Source: DASZPJ01 sp035550295
GTDB lineage: Bacteria; Patescibacteriota; Saccharimonadia; Saccharimonadales; UBA4665
Direction of reading: 5' to 3'
Assembly (NCBI GenBank): GCA_035550295.1
Contig: DASZPJ010000034.1
Span: 1 to 13,979 of the forward strand
Length of the DNA stretch: 13,979 bases
Of the stretch, positions 1-6,544 are shown in pieces (positions within the stretch are counted from its first letter, which is position 1; each line of letters starts with the position of its first letter). The notes beneath the pieces are model-generated. The model did not search any database and had not been told where the DNA came from. It saw nothing but the letters and a program-made list of their open reading frames with translations. A program made the translations under genes and the position numbers.

Positions 1-29
1 TAGAGACCGAACTTCCGCCAAGCTAACTG

Positions 30-38
30 TGTTACAAT
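30..38 (+). promoter_or_regulatory. Extended -10 promoter of metK
   Basis: TGTTACAAT reads as an extended -10 element: TG, one base, then TACAAT at 33-38. No good -35 box is visible. Initiation would fall near 45, just upstream of the riboswitch aptamer, so the whole aptamer would lie in the leader. The call rests on motif and position only. Confidence 0.5.
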
Positions 39-63
39 AGCTAGCGTTAACAATTTGTATATA

Positions 64-152
64 AAGAGTGCGGCTAGAGATCTAGCTCGATGACCCGCCA
101 GCAACCTATCTTTTGAAAAGGTGCTCCATCTAGCCCGTAAAGCGGGGAAGAT
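64..152 (+). promoter_or_regulatory. SAM-I (S-box) riboswitch upstream of metK
   Basis: The aptamer has the S-box core: AAGAG at 64-68, GATGAC near 89-94, CAGCAACCT at 99-107, AAGGTGCT at 118-125 and GAAGAT at 147-152. P2 can form from GCGG 70-73 with CCGC 95-98, capped by a CTAG/CTAG hairpin (74-77 with 82-85). P3 pairs ACCT 104-107 with AGGT 119-122, and P4 pairs CCCG 134-137 with CGGG 143-146. The P2 loop AGAT (78-81) is complementary to ATCT (128-131) in the P3-P4 joiner, matching the known SAM-I pseudoknot. P1 is the weakest helix; a possible pairing is ACAAT 50-54 with ATTGT 153-157. Its place before a SAM synthetase gene fits end-product feedback. Confidence 0.85.
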
Positions 153-165
153 ATTGTGTCAAACC

Positions 166-195
166 AATCCTTTCTCGATTACGAAAGGATTTTTT
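166..195 (+). terminator. Riboswitch expression platform: terminator that also holds the metK Shine-Dalgarno
   Basis: AATCCTTTC (166-174) and GAAAGGATT (183-191) form a perfect 9-bp stem around an 8-nt loop, followed by T190-T195. The 3' arm contains AAAGGA (184-189), seven bases before the metK ATG, so it is also the ribosome binding site. The same hairpin could therefore stop transcription and hide the ribosome site. No clear antiterminator pairing was found by eye. Confidence 0.8.
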
Positions 196-196
196 A

Positions 197-1309
197 ATGC
201 CAAAAGTTACTTACTTTACCAGCGAATCAGTCTGCGCCGGCCACCCCGACAAAATTTGCGATGCGATTAGTGATGCTATTTTGGACGCTGCTCTTAGCCA
301 GGACACGTCTAGTCGAACAGCCATAGAAACCATAGTCGGCGCCAACAAAGTCGCCGTATTTGGCGAGATTCACACCACTGCCAAGCTTGATTATGAGAAG
401 ATTGTTCGCGGCAAAATCAGGGAACTTGGCTACACCCAGCCAGCTTGGGATTTTAGCGACCAATCAGAATTTATAAATGACCTGCACGAACAGTCGCCGG
501 AAATTGCTATTGGCGTCGAGCATGACGGCGCTGGCGACCAAGGCATGATGTTTGGTTTTGCCTGCGATGAAACAGATGAGCTGATGCCGCTACCGATCAC
601 CTTGGCACATGCTCTAACGCGGCGGATTGACGAAGCTCGTGAATCGAACGAACCCAAATGGTTGCGTCCGGATGGTAAAGCCCAGGTCACGGTGCGTTAT
701 GAAGACGACAAACCAGTGGCAATCGAAAAACTGGTGTTGGCTGTGGCTCACGACGAACAAACCACACCCGACCAAGTGCGTGAAGATGCCGTAGAAAAAA
801 TCATCAAACCAGTACTCAACGAGTTCAAATTAGACCTGCCGGCCGATAAAGACATCACCGTAAATGGCACCGGCGTCTGGCATATTCCGGGTCCGAGCAG
901 CGACGCCGGCCTGACCGGCCGCAAAATTGTCGTCGATACTTACGGTGGCTACGCCCGGGTTGGCGGCGGCGCTTTCAGTGGCAAAGATCCATCCAAAGTG
1001 GACAGAAGTGGTGCCTATGCTGCACGCTACATTGCTAAAAATATTGTGGCTAAAGGTTTGGCCGGCAAATGCGAAGTCGGACTGGCCTACGTAATCGGCC
1101 AACCAAAACCGCTGATGCAAACCATCGAAACTTTTGGAACTGCAACTGTCAGCGACAAAGAATTGTATGACTTCAAAGACCAGCTTTTGGACACTTCCGT
1201 TCGCGGGATTATCGAAACCCTGGATTTGAGACGACCGATTTACGGCCAAACCAGCGCCTACGGCCACTTCGGCAAAGCCGGGTTGCCGTGGGAAGAGCTA
1301 GCTGTATAA
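197..1309 (+). CDS. metK: S-adenosylmethionine synthetase (methionine adenosyltransferase)
   Basis: MetK makes S-adenosylmethionine from methionine and ATP in the cytosol, supplying methyl groups for DNA, RNA and protein methylation. The 370-aa product is slightly shorter than the usual 380-400. Family motifs are clear: GHPDKICDAISDAILD at 15-30, the GAGDQGMMFGFA ATP-binding stretch at 111-122, GLTGRKIVVDTYGG, and GGGAFSGKDPSKVDRSGAYA before the conserved RYIAKNIV segment. The ATG at 197 has AAAGGA seven bases upstream inside the terminator stem. The gene lies alone on the plus strand, and its last 12 bases overlap the 3' end of the convergent membrane-protein gene. Control is by the SAM-I riboswitch in its leader. 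A methyltransferase at the far end of the window is one possible SAM consumer, but no special link is implied. Confidence 0.97.
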   Translation: MPKVTYFTSESVCAGHPDKICDAISDAILDAALSQDTSSRTAIETIVGANKVAVFGEIHTTAKLDYEKIVRGKIRELGYTQPAWDFSDQSEFINDLHEQSPEIAIGVEHDGAGDQGMMFGFACDETDELMPLPITLAHALTRRIDEARESNEPKWLRPDGKAQVTVRYEDDKPVAIEKLVLAVAHDEQTTPDQVREDAVEKIIKPVLNEFKLDLPADKDITVNGTGVWHIPGPSSDAGLTGRKIVVDTYGGYARVGGGAFSGKDPSKVDRSGAYAARYIAKNIVAKGLAGKCEVGLAYVIGQPKPLMQTIETFGTATVSDKELYDFKDQLLDTSVRGIIETLDLRRPIYGQTSAYGHFGKAGLPWEELAV

Positions 1310-1984
1310 GTGCGAAATCCTCAGCAGCATGATCGAAAAGAACAGCACCGCGCCAACGAACAAGGGCAGATAGTTACGGTACACGCGCCGATGCAACACC
1401 GGATATAGCGAATTGAGCAGCGCGTAACTTATGAAGTAGCGGGTGATTCGTACGACCACGGCGAACAGAATGAACCACACAAAAAAGAAGTGGTGTTCTG
1501 GTGCCAAAAAAGTGAAGACTTTGTAAGGTACGCCGGAATAAGGCTGATAAGCCAATCCCCAAATTCCCAAATGGTGATACCATTTTTCGACGTGAGCTAT
1601 CATGCCCGGATAAATATAAGGCAGCCGCAGCAGGCTGGCGTGAGACAAATGCAGCCAAAAGGCAATTGCCGTGCCAATTACGGTGCCATAAATGTCCCAA
1701 ATAACGAGCTGGAACTTGCGGTGTACGCGCATAAAGATCATAAGTAGCAGCAAAAACTCCGGTATTACGAACCAAAAAGTAGCTTCGCCGGCGGCCCAAA
1801 ACAGCACCAACCAATTGGCCTGCCGGCTGCCAAAAAATCGCTCGACGCTTAGGTTTAGATTGCCGGAAAGTTGCTTGTCGGACCGCTGCCGCCAACGAAA
1901 TACGGCGTAAAAAGGCGCCATAAACAAGACTATGCTCATAAAAACTACGATAAAGTTTGCTCCAGCACGCAGCAAACCATTCAT
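1298..1984 (-). CDS. VTT/DedA-like (YqaA-type) integral membrane protein
   Basis: This is a 228-aa polytopic membrane protein with hydrophobic segments near residues 11-28, 58-84, 93-112, 166-178 and 205-222. The stretch YSGVPYKVF at 149-157, followed by a hydrophobic helix and VVRITRYF at 177-184, resembles the VTT (SNARE-associated/DedA) domain, where a re-entrant loop with a PxKxF-type motif precedes an R-rich helix. DedA proteins are linked to lipid scrambling and membrane homeostasis, which would fit the nearby phospholipid genes. The exact substrate cannot be read from the sequence. It is the third gene of a minus-strand run, starting 14 bp after the preceding stop. No Shine-Dalgarno is seen, so translation may be coupled. 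Its end overlaps metK by 12 bp on the opposite strand. Confidence 0.75.
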   Translation of the reverse strand: MNGLLRAGANFIVVFMSIVLFMAPFYAVFRWRQRSDKQLSGNLNLSVERFFGSRQANWLVLFWAAGEATFWFVIPEFLLLLMIFMRVHRKFQLVIWDIYGTVIGTAIAFWLHLSHASLLRLPYIYPGMIAHVEKWYHHLGIWGLAYQPYSGVPYKVFTFLAPEHHFFFVWFILFAVVVRITRYFISYALLNSLYPVLHRRVYRNYLPLFVGAVLFFSIMLLRISHLYS

Positions 1985-1998
1985 AAAATATTCGTAGC

Positions 1999-2421
1999 CT
2001 AAAAGCCGCCGCCGGAGCTAACGGCTATGATAAATATAATGATCACGCCCACCCAACAGACAACCATAGCCAAACCACAGTAAGCCAAAATTTTGAAAAT
2101 TTTCAAAACTGTTTTAGTGGATTCCGTTTTGGTGCCATCTTTGAACAAACCAAAAGCCGCCAAAAAGGCGAACAGCGCAATCGGAATGAATAGCGAGGGG
2201 CCGCCGGTCAGGAAAGACAAAAGCGTGGCTACGCCCAAGGCGAACCAAACCTTTTCGCCGATACTGACTTTTTTGACCGCCGGCTCCATCGTGGAGAGAT
2301 TAGGCGGGGTGAATTGAGTACCATTTACGATAGGCTGCGGGTTGGCGGCTTGCTGCAAACGGGCATATTCCTCCTGGCTAATAGTCACCGTCGGCTGGGC
2401 GGGTGATTGTTCATTTTCCAT
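1999..2421 (-). CDS. Hypothetical membrane protein, 140 aa
   Basis: I do not recognise this family. The first ~55 residues are polar, rich in Gln, Pro and Thr, and include TISQEEYARLQQAA, which looks helical and cytoplasmic. Two hydrophobic blocks follow, at about 57-95 (probably two short helices) and 108-135, ending in SSGGGF. The start codon overlaps the end of the preceding gene by 11 bp and the next gene begins 14 bp after its stop, so the three genes are almost certainly co-transcribed. A two- to three-helix membrane protein with an N-terminal cytoplasmic tail is all that can be supported. Confidence 0.7.
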   Translation of the reverse strand: MENEQSPAQPTVTISQEEYARLQQAANPQPIVNGTQFTPPNLSTMEPAVKKVSIGEKVWFALGVATLLSFLTGGPSLFIPIALFAFLAAFGLFKDGTKTESTKTVLKIFKILAYCGLAMVVCWVGVIIIFIIAVSSGGGF

Positions 2422-3094
2422 GGCGCGCCGCTTTCTTCTTGGCTGGCGCGCTAGCAGCGGCCGTTACAAAGTTGGAAGCAACCAGCAGGGCGAATACCAC
2501 GCCGATTGTCATAAAAGACAACACCACCGCCGCGAAGCGTTTGCTGCTGAGGAAGAACAGGGCGGCCAGAACGGCGCCGACATACAGGCTGACATATAAT
2601 TGGCCAACGCCTTTTAGTTTGGTAGCTGCCGTGACAATTTGGGCTACCCGCACGTTAACCGGCAGCCAAATCAAAGTAAAGGCTGCGCCCAACACAGCGG
2701 CGACCGGCCATTGGGTATTGAATAGCAAGATGCCATCTTTCATAGCCGGCTCGGGTTGGTAATAGGTTGCCCGGGTGGCTAGTAGAACCAGCGCCACAAA
2801 AACTTCAATCAACAATACTTTTTGGTAATACTTGCTGGGCGTAACCAAACTGAGCAGTAGCACGCTACCGGCCAGCAAAAGTGCGTCTCCCACATAAACT
2901 GAAAATTGCAAAATCTGGCTGGTATTAGTCAGGCTGGCGATGCCCCAAACCATTAATGCCAAGCCCAGCGCGTAGTAGGCGGCGCTGAATTGCCAAAGGT
3001 TGAGTTTGTGCGGTCGGGCAACAATGCGCTCAAAGGTTTCGGCAAAAGCCGTAACCAATCCGCCCGTGATGATAAAGCCAATTGCTGCTAACAT
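2411..3094 (-). CDS. Hypothetical polytopic membrane protein, 227 aa
   Basis: This protein has about six or seven predicted membrane helices: near residues 2-18, 35-55, 67-86, 93-108, 125-145, 165-180 and 188-210. It ends in a short basic tail (KKKAARHGK). No family motif is recognised. The ATG at 3094 has AAAGGA five bases upstream (3100-3105), and an extended -10, TGCTATGAT, lies at 3112-3120 on the minus strand. It is first in a three-gene minus-strand operon and divergent from plsY across 41 bp. The start is well supported; the function is unknown. Confidence 0.75.
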   Translation of the reverse strand: MLAAIGFIITGGLVTAFAETFERIVARPHKLNLWQFSAAYYALGLALMVWGIASLTNTSQILQFSVYVGDALLLAGSVLLLSLVTPSKYYQKVLLIEVFVALVLLATRATYYQPEPAMKDGILLFNTQWPVAAVLGAAFTLIWLPVNVRVAQIVTAATKLKGVGQLYVSLYVGAVLAALFFLSSKRFAAVVLSFMTIGVVFALLVASNFVTAAASAPAKKKAARHGK

Positions 3095-3111
3095 GCTTAT
3101 CCTTTGACCAA

Positions 3112-3120
3112 ATCATAGCA
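3112..3120 (-). promoter_or_regulatory. Extended -10 promoter of the minus-strand membrane-protein operon
   Basis: On the minus strand TGCTATGAT (TG, one base, TATGAT) directly abuts the plus-strand TATAAT of plsY at 3121-3126, so the two promoters lie back to back. Initiation near 3105 would leave a short leader containing the AAAGGA ribosome site at 3100-3105. Confidence 0.5.
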
Positions 3121-3132
3121 TATAATGCTTAG
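3118..3132 (+). promoter_or_regulatory. plsY promoter, leaderless type
   Basis: GCATATAATGCTTAG holds TATAAT at 3121-3126, nine bases before the ATG at 3136. Transcription would begin within a few bases of the start codon, and no Shine-Dalgarno is present. The identical 15-mer occurs before the coiled-coil gene at 10403 (minus strand), again with nine bases between TATAAT and ATG. Confidence 0.65.
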
Positions 3133-3135
3133 ATA

Positions 3136-3702
3136 ATGACAACGTTTGGCCTGTGCCTATTGGCTTATTTGTGCGGCTCTGTGCCTTTTGCCAAACTTAT
3201 TTCCCGTCGACACGGCCTCGACATCCAGCGGGTTGGCAGCGGTAATATTGGCTTTGCGAATGTCTGGCGGCAGTTGGGCTGGCGACCGGCGTTGCCGGTT
3301 TTGCTAGGCGACGCCTTAAAAGGTTTTTTGCCTGTCTGGCTGGCGCAATCGCTTAATGCCAGTCTGCACGTTCAAATGTTGGTTGGGTTCCTGGCTATCA
3401 TCGGCCACTGTTTTCCAGCCTGGTTGCGCTTTCGTGGCGGCAAGGGAATCGCAACAGGCTTGGGCGTGGGTCTGGCATTGGCGCCGCTGCAGATTGCCGC
3501 ATGCGCCTTCGTCTATTTATTAATAGTTTTGGTCTGGCGCCGCAGCGCGCTGGGTTCGTTAGTCTCGGCCTGGTCTTTGGCCCTAGCCTGTCTTTTGACT
3601 AAACCGGAATTGGCTGGCTACTTTGCCGCCTTAGCAGTGTTTGCCATGCTGACCCACCGCAACAACCTAAAAAACGCCTGGAAAATCCTGCATGCCCGTT
3701 AA
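3136..3702 (+). CDS. plsY: Glycerol-3-phosphate acyltransferase PlsY
   Basis: PlsY transfers an acyl group from acyl-phosphate to glycerol-3-phosphate to give lysophosphatidic acid, the first committed step of bacterial phospholipid synthesis, in the cytoplasmic membrane. The 188-aa product has the expected size and hydrophobic helices. It keeps the family loops GSVPFAKL at 14-21, GSGNIGFANVWRQLG at 35-49 and GHCFPAWLRFRGGKGIATG at 90-108. The second loop differs from the common GSGNPGATNV form: Ile replaces Pro and Phe-Ala replaces Ala-Thr. The next gene, cdsA, starts 11 bp before the plsY stop, so the pair is co-transcribed and probably translationally coupled. A likely leaderless promoter lies immediately upstream. 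Confidence 0.92.
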   Translation: MTTFGLCLLAYLCGSVPFAKLISRRHGLDIQRVGSGNIGFANVWRQLGWRPALPVLLGDALKGFLPVWLAQSLNASLHVQMLVGFLAIIGHCFPAWLRFRGGKGIATGLGVGLALAPLQIAACAFVYLLIVLVWRRSALGSLVSAWSLALACLLTKPELAGYFAALAVFAMLTHRNNLKNAWKILHAR

Positions 3703-4438
3703 TATTCCAACGCTCAAACTGTGCGAACTTTTTGCTTGCCTGCTACTGGCCGGGCTACTGGCGCTACTGCCATTATTCAGCTTTAAGTGGTCCAAGCTAA
3801 CCCAGTCCTACTTATTTATAAAAACCCTGATGTGGTTGCCGATCTTCATCGGTTTCATCGCCGTTCTCTACGCCAACAATGGTATCCGCCTGCTGGTGGC
3901 GTTGGTGTTAGGTGGGCTGGCCATTCGCGAATGGTGGCCACGTTATTCCGCAAAAACCAAGCACCGGGGCCTGCTGCGTTGGCAGCTAGCCGGTTTTACA
4001 GCCTGCGGCCTGATGCTGCCAGCTGCTGGCGCGGTGTTTGACCGGCAGCAAACCATTAACTTGCTAGTAACTATTTGCATAGCTTCGCCACTGTCGGACG
4101 TAGCGGCTTTTTTCTTTGGCAATTACGTCGGTCATCACAAGTTGCCCCAATTCTTAAACAACCGTAAAAGCTGGGAAGGCGTGGGCGGCCAGTTTGTCGG
4201 TGCCCTATTGGGCGTAATTTTGCTGCGGCTGTTTGGCATCGCCAGCATTACTTGGTTATGGCTGCCGATTGCCTTAGGAACAGTACTTGGCGATCTAATA
4301 AACAGTTACGTCAAACGCCGTCTCAAAATCAAAGATTGGGGATCAGCCATTCCTGGCCACGGCGGCTATTTGGATCGGTTTAGCAGTTTGTTTGGCGGAC
4401 TGGCTTTGGCTACTTGCACTTTATTCTTCTTGGGTTAA
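3692..4438 (+). CDS. cdsA: Phosphatidate cytidylyltransferase (CDP-diglyceride synthase)
   Basis: CdsA converts phosphatidic acid and CTP to CDP-diacylglycerol in the membrane, the precursor of phosphatidylglycerol and related lipids. The 248-aa protein is hydrophobic throughout. It carries SPLSDVAAFFFG (132-143), NRKSWEGVGGQ (157-167), GDLINSYVKRRLKIKDWG (200-217) and PGHGGYLDRF (221-230). The last two form the CDS family signature, S-x-x-K-R ... K-D ... P-x-H-G-G-x-x-D-R, with the catalytic acidic residues in place. Ser follows the DRF instead of the usual Asp. It overlaps plsY by 11 bp. Its stop shares the palindrome TTAA (4435-4438) with the stop of the convergent ABC permease gene. PlsY and CdsA act near each other in the pathway; the intervening PlsC acylation step is not encoded here. 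Confidence 0.93.
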   Translation: MPVNIPTLKLCELFACLLLAGLLALLPLFSFKWSKLTQSYLFIKTLMWLPIFIGFIAVLYANNGIRLLVALVLGGLAIREWWPRYSAKTKHRGLLRWQLAGFTACGLMLPAAGAVFDRQQTINLLVTICIASPLSDVAAFFFGNYVGHHKLPQFLNNRKSWEGVGGQFVGALLGVILLRLFGIASITWLWLPIALGTVLGDLINSYVKRRLKIKDWGSAIPGHGGYLDRFSSLFGGLALATCTLFFLG

Positions 4439-5226
4439 GCCAGGTCGCGGCGTCGGAAGCTAAGCCACGCCAATAGGCCACAGCCGATAGTGAAAGCCGC
4501 AAAGAAAATGATTGATGACCAGTTAAAAGTGCCATGCAAAATATCAGCCGTACGGTAGTAGTGGTAGGGGAAAACTATGCTGATATTTTGTAGCCAGTGA
4601 ACCGAGCTAGCCAAGGAACTGAGAATGTAGCCACCCAAGGCGTAGCCAACACTTGCGCCTAATGCCATGGCTCGGCCGCGACCGGTCGCTGCCAGCAAAA
4701 AAGCCAAGGCGCTGAAAGCCAGCACCAGCATGAACATCGCAAAACATGCGGCCGCAATGTAAACCAGCGGAATGCCCATATTTACCAGGCTGGCCAGCAA
4801 AATAATCGTTGCCGAACTGACGGCCGTTACGGCCAACAAATTAGCAAAGCCGGCCAGCGCTTTGGCACCAAGCAAGTAGGAGCGCGAAACCGGTCGCGAC
4901 AATAACAGTTCGATGCTGCCATCAGTTTCTTCACGCCCGATCAAGCTATTGCCCAAACTAATTCCCAGGATGCTCAAAACCAGCGGCAGCGTGAAGTAAA
5001 TGATCTGGCTGTTCAGGTAGCCAACGGGCGAAAAGAAGTCTGTGCCGCCAAAGAGGTCCAGTGTACTTTTGCTAAGGCCGCCAAAACTTTTATTTAGTTG
5101 CGCGGCCTGGTCGTGAATTGTTGGGTAGAACGCCAGCGTAACGCCAACCAAACTGACGACGCCGAGTGACCAAGCCAGTATGCCCCAACGTTTTTGCCAT
5201 AGGCTCCATCTAATCACGGGCCACAT
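4435..5226 (-). CDS. ABC-2 type transporter permease
   Basis: This is a 263-aa permease with about six hydrophobic segments, near residues 15-30, 70-92, 117-140, 148-185, 190-210 and 235-255. It has the ABC-2 hallmark GREETDGSIELLLSRPVSRSYLLGAK after the second helix, typical of two-gene exporters in which the permease dimer pairs with a separate ATPase. It follows the ATPase gene with a TAATG overlap (stop and start share bases around 5226), so the two are translationally coupled. The cargo is unknown; related exporters move drugs, peptides, polysaccharides or lipids. It ends convergently on cdsA with a shared TTAA. Confidence 0.88.
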   Translation of the reverse strand: MWPVIRWSLWQKRWGILAWSLGVVSLVGVTLAFYPTIHDQAAQLNKSFGGLSKSTLDLFGGTDFFSPVGYLNSQIIYFTLPLVLSILGISLGNSLIGREETDGSIELLLSRPVSRSYLLGAKALAGFANLLAVTAVSSATIILLASLVNMGIPLVYIAAACFAMFMLVLAFSALAFLLAATGRGRAMALGASVGYALGGYILSSLASSVHWLQNISIVFPYHYYRTADILHGTFNWSSIIFFAAFTIGCGLLAWLSFRRRDLA

Positions 5227-6128
5227 TATTGCGACTCCTGACCACTGTAAAAGTGCATGAAAAGTTCTTCAAGGTCCAGCTGGTGGACTTCCAGTTGTAC
5301 TACCTTATGCTTGGACAACACAGCCAAAAATGGCGTCAATTCACCGTGGAATTGGATGGTGGCCTGGTTTGCCGAATGGCTGGTGACGCGGACGCCTTTG
5401 AGTTTTTTCAGGTCATCCAGCGGCGGCTTATCAGCAAAGGTTATATCAAAGGTGTGAGCGGCTTCTTTGGTCATTTCAGCGATGTCACGCTCGGCAATTA
5501 ACCGGCCATCGCGGATGATGCCGACGCGGTCGCAAACTTTCTGGACCTCGCTCAAAATATGACTGCTCATAAATACAGCCGCTCCGCGGGCCTTGGCTTC
5601 GCGCAGCAGTTCATAAAAAGTTTCTTGCATCAGCGGATCCAAACCGCTGCTTGGCTCGTCCAAAATAAGCACGTCAGGTTTGTGCATAAAGGCTTGGACG
5701 ATGGCAAATTTTTGCCGGTTACCGCGGCTAAGATCGCCCAGTTTTTTGCCAGTATCCGCTTTTAATCGCTTAACTAACTCCCGCCGGTATGATGATTCCA
5801 CATGACCTTGCAGCTGGCTCATATATTCCAGGAACTGGCCGCCGGTCATCTTGGGATACATCGCCATGTCGCTGGATAGGTACCCGACATGCTGCTTGAT
5901 GGCAACACTGCCGTTGACGATGTCCTGCCGCAATATACTGGCCTGGCCGCTGGTCGGCTGGATAAAGTTCATAAGTGTGCGGATGGTCGTGCTTTTGCCG
6001 GCGCCGTTTGGTCCCAAGAAGCCATAAATCTCGCCGGGCGCTACTTGTAGGGTCAAGTCTTTCAGCGCGTAAACCGGACTTTTGCCATAGCGCTTGCTAA
6101 GTTTCTGGATGTCGATTGCCGCTGCCAT
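5226..6128 (-). CDS. ABC transporter ATP-binding protein (ABC-2 exporter ATPase)
   Basis: This cytosolic ATPase powers the adjacent permease. The 300-aa sequence has a Walker A, GPNGAGKST, at 39-47, a signature LSRGNRQK at 133-140 (a variant of LSGGQ common in ABC-2 ATPases), Walker B LILDEPSSGLDP at 154-165, and the switch histidine in SSHILSE at 188-194. The C-terminal ~80 residues lie beyond the core domain, as in DrrA/CcmA-type proteins. The start at 6128 has TATACT eight bases upstream on the minus strand (6137-6142) and no Shine-Dalgarno, fitting leaderless expression. It is first in a two-gene operon with the permease. Confidence 0.94.
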   Translation of the reverse strand: MAAAIDIQKLSKRYGKSPVYALKDLTLQVAPGEIYGFLGPNGAGKSTTIRTLMNFIQPTSGQASILRQDIVNGSVAIKQHVGYLSSDMAMYPKMTGGQFLEYMSQLQGHVESSYRRELVKRLKADTGKKLGDLSRGNRQKFAIVQAFMHKPDVLILDEPSSGLDPLMQETFYELLREAKARGAAVFMSSHILSEVQKVCDRVGIIRDGRLIAERDIAEMTKEAAHTFDITFADKPPLDDLKKLKGVRVTSHSANQATIQFHGELTPFLAVLSKHKVVQLEVHQLDLEELFMHFYSGQESQ

Positions 6129-6136
6129 ACGTCTTA

Positions 6137-6142
6137 AGTATA
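6137..6142 (-). promoter_or_regulatory. -10 box of the ABC exporter operon, leaderless type
   Basis: TATACT on the minus strand lies eight bases before the ATG at 6128. Initiation would be within about two bases of the start codon. No -35 box is recognised. Confidence 0.45.
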
Positions 6143-6158
6143 AGCGCTATGGATATTT

Positions 6159-6185
6159 TAGAAAAGCCGCGGCGTTAGGCGCGGC
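6159..6185 (-). terminator. Intrinsic terminator after the 99-aa gene
   Basis: On the minus strand GCCGCG (6185-6180) pairs with CGCGGC (6171-6166) around an 8-base loop that contains the TAA stop, then TTTT follows (6165-6162). The T-run is short and interrupted by a C. It would separate this gene from the ABC exporter operon. Confidence 0.5.
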
Positions 6186-6474
6186 GGGGGTTCCAAATGT
6201 CTATGCCGCCACGAATCCCGCGCGGTAGTTTTTCGACAAAAGTGCCAAAGCGTTGGCCAGGGAAGGCGCCGCGTAAGGCTATGCCACCAACCACTGGACT
6301 GTCTTCTGCTTTGCGTTCAGCTTCCTGAGCGCCGGATAGGGCTGTCTCGCCCACTTCAATGGCAATTTCCAGGGGATAGCGGTCGGCTTCAATCAAGCTA
6401 TCAGCTAACTGCTCACCGGCACTTCGCGTGTCATCTAAATCAATAATTCCCGTTTCAACTAGAGTGCTGCTCAT
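6175..6474 (-). CDS. Hypothetical protein, 99 aa
   Basis: No family is recognised. The N-terminal two thirds is acidic and probably helical (for example EQLADSLIEADRYPLEIAIE), and the C-terminal third is rich in Gly and Arg (GGIALRGAFPGQRFG, RGIRGGIDIWNPRRA). There is no signal peptide and no membrane helix. It has its own candidate leaderless promoter nine bases before the ATG and a terminator-like hairpin at its end, which supports it as a real single gene between rarA and the ABC exporter. No frame overlaps it with a better coding case. Confidence 0.6.
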   Translation of the reverse strand: MSSTLVETGIIDLDDTRSAGEQLADSLIEADRYPLEIAIEVGETALSGAQEAERKAEDSPVVGGIALRGAFPGQRFGTFVEKLPRGIRGGIDIWNPRRA

Positions 6475-6483
6475 TAAAGACCC

Positions 6484-6489
6484 ACTATA
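6484..6489 (-). promoter_or_regulatory. -10 box of the 99-aa gene, leaderless type
   Basis: TATAGT on the minus strand is nine bases before the ATG at 6474, the same spacing as plsY and both coiled-coil genes. No Shine-Dalgarno lies between. Confidence 0.45.
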
Positions 6490-6544
6490 TTACTTATGTA
6501 TACGACTAACAGTAAGGTTTTTTACCGATTATGTGTGCGATCGA

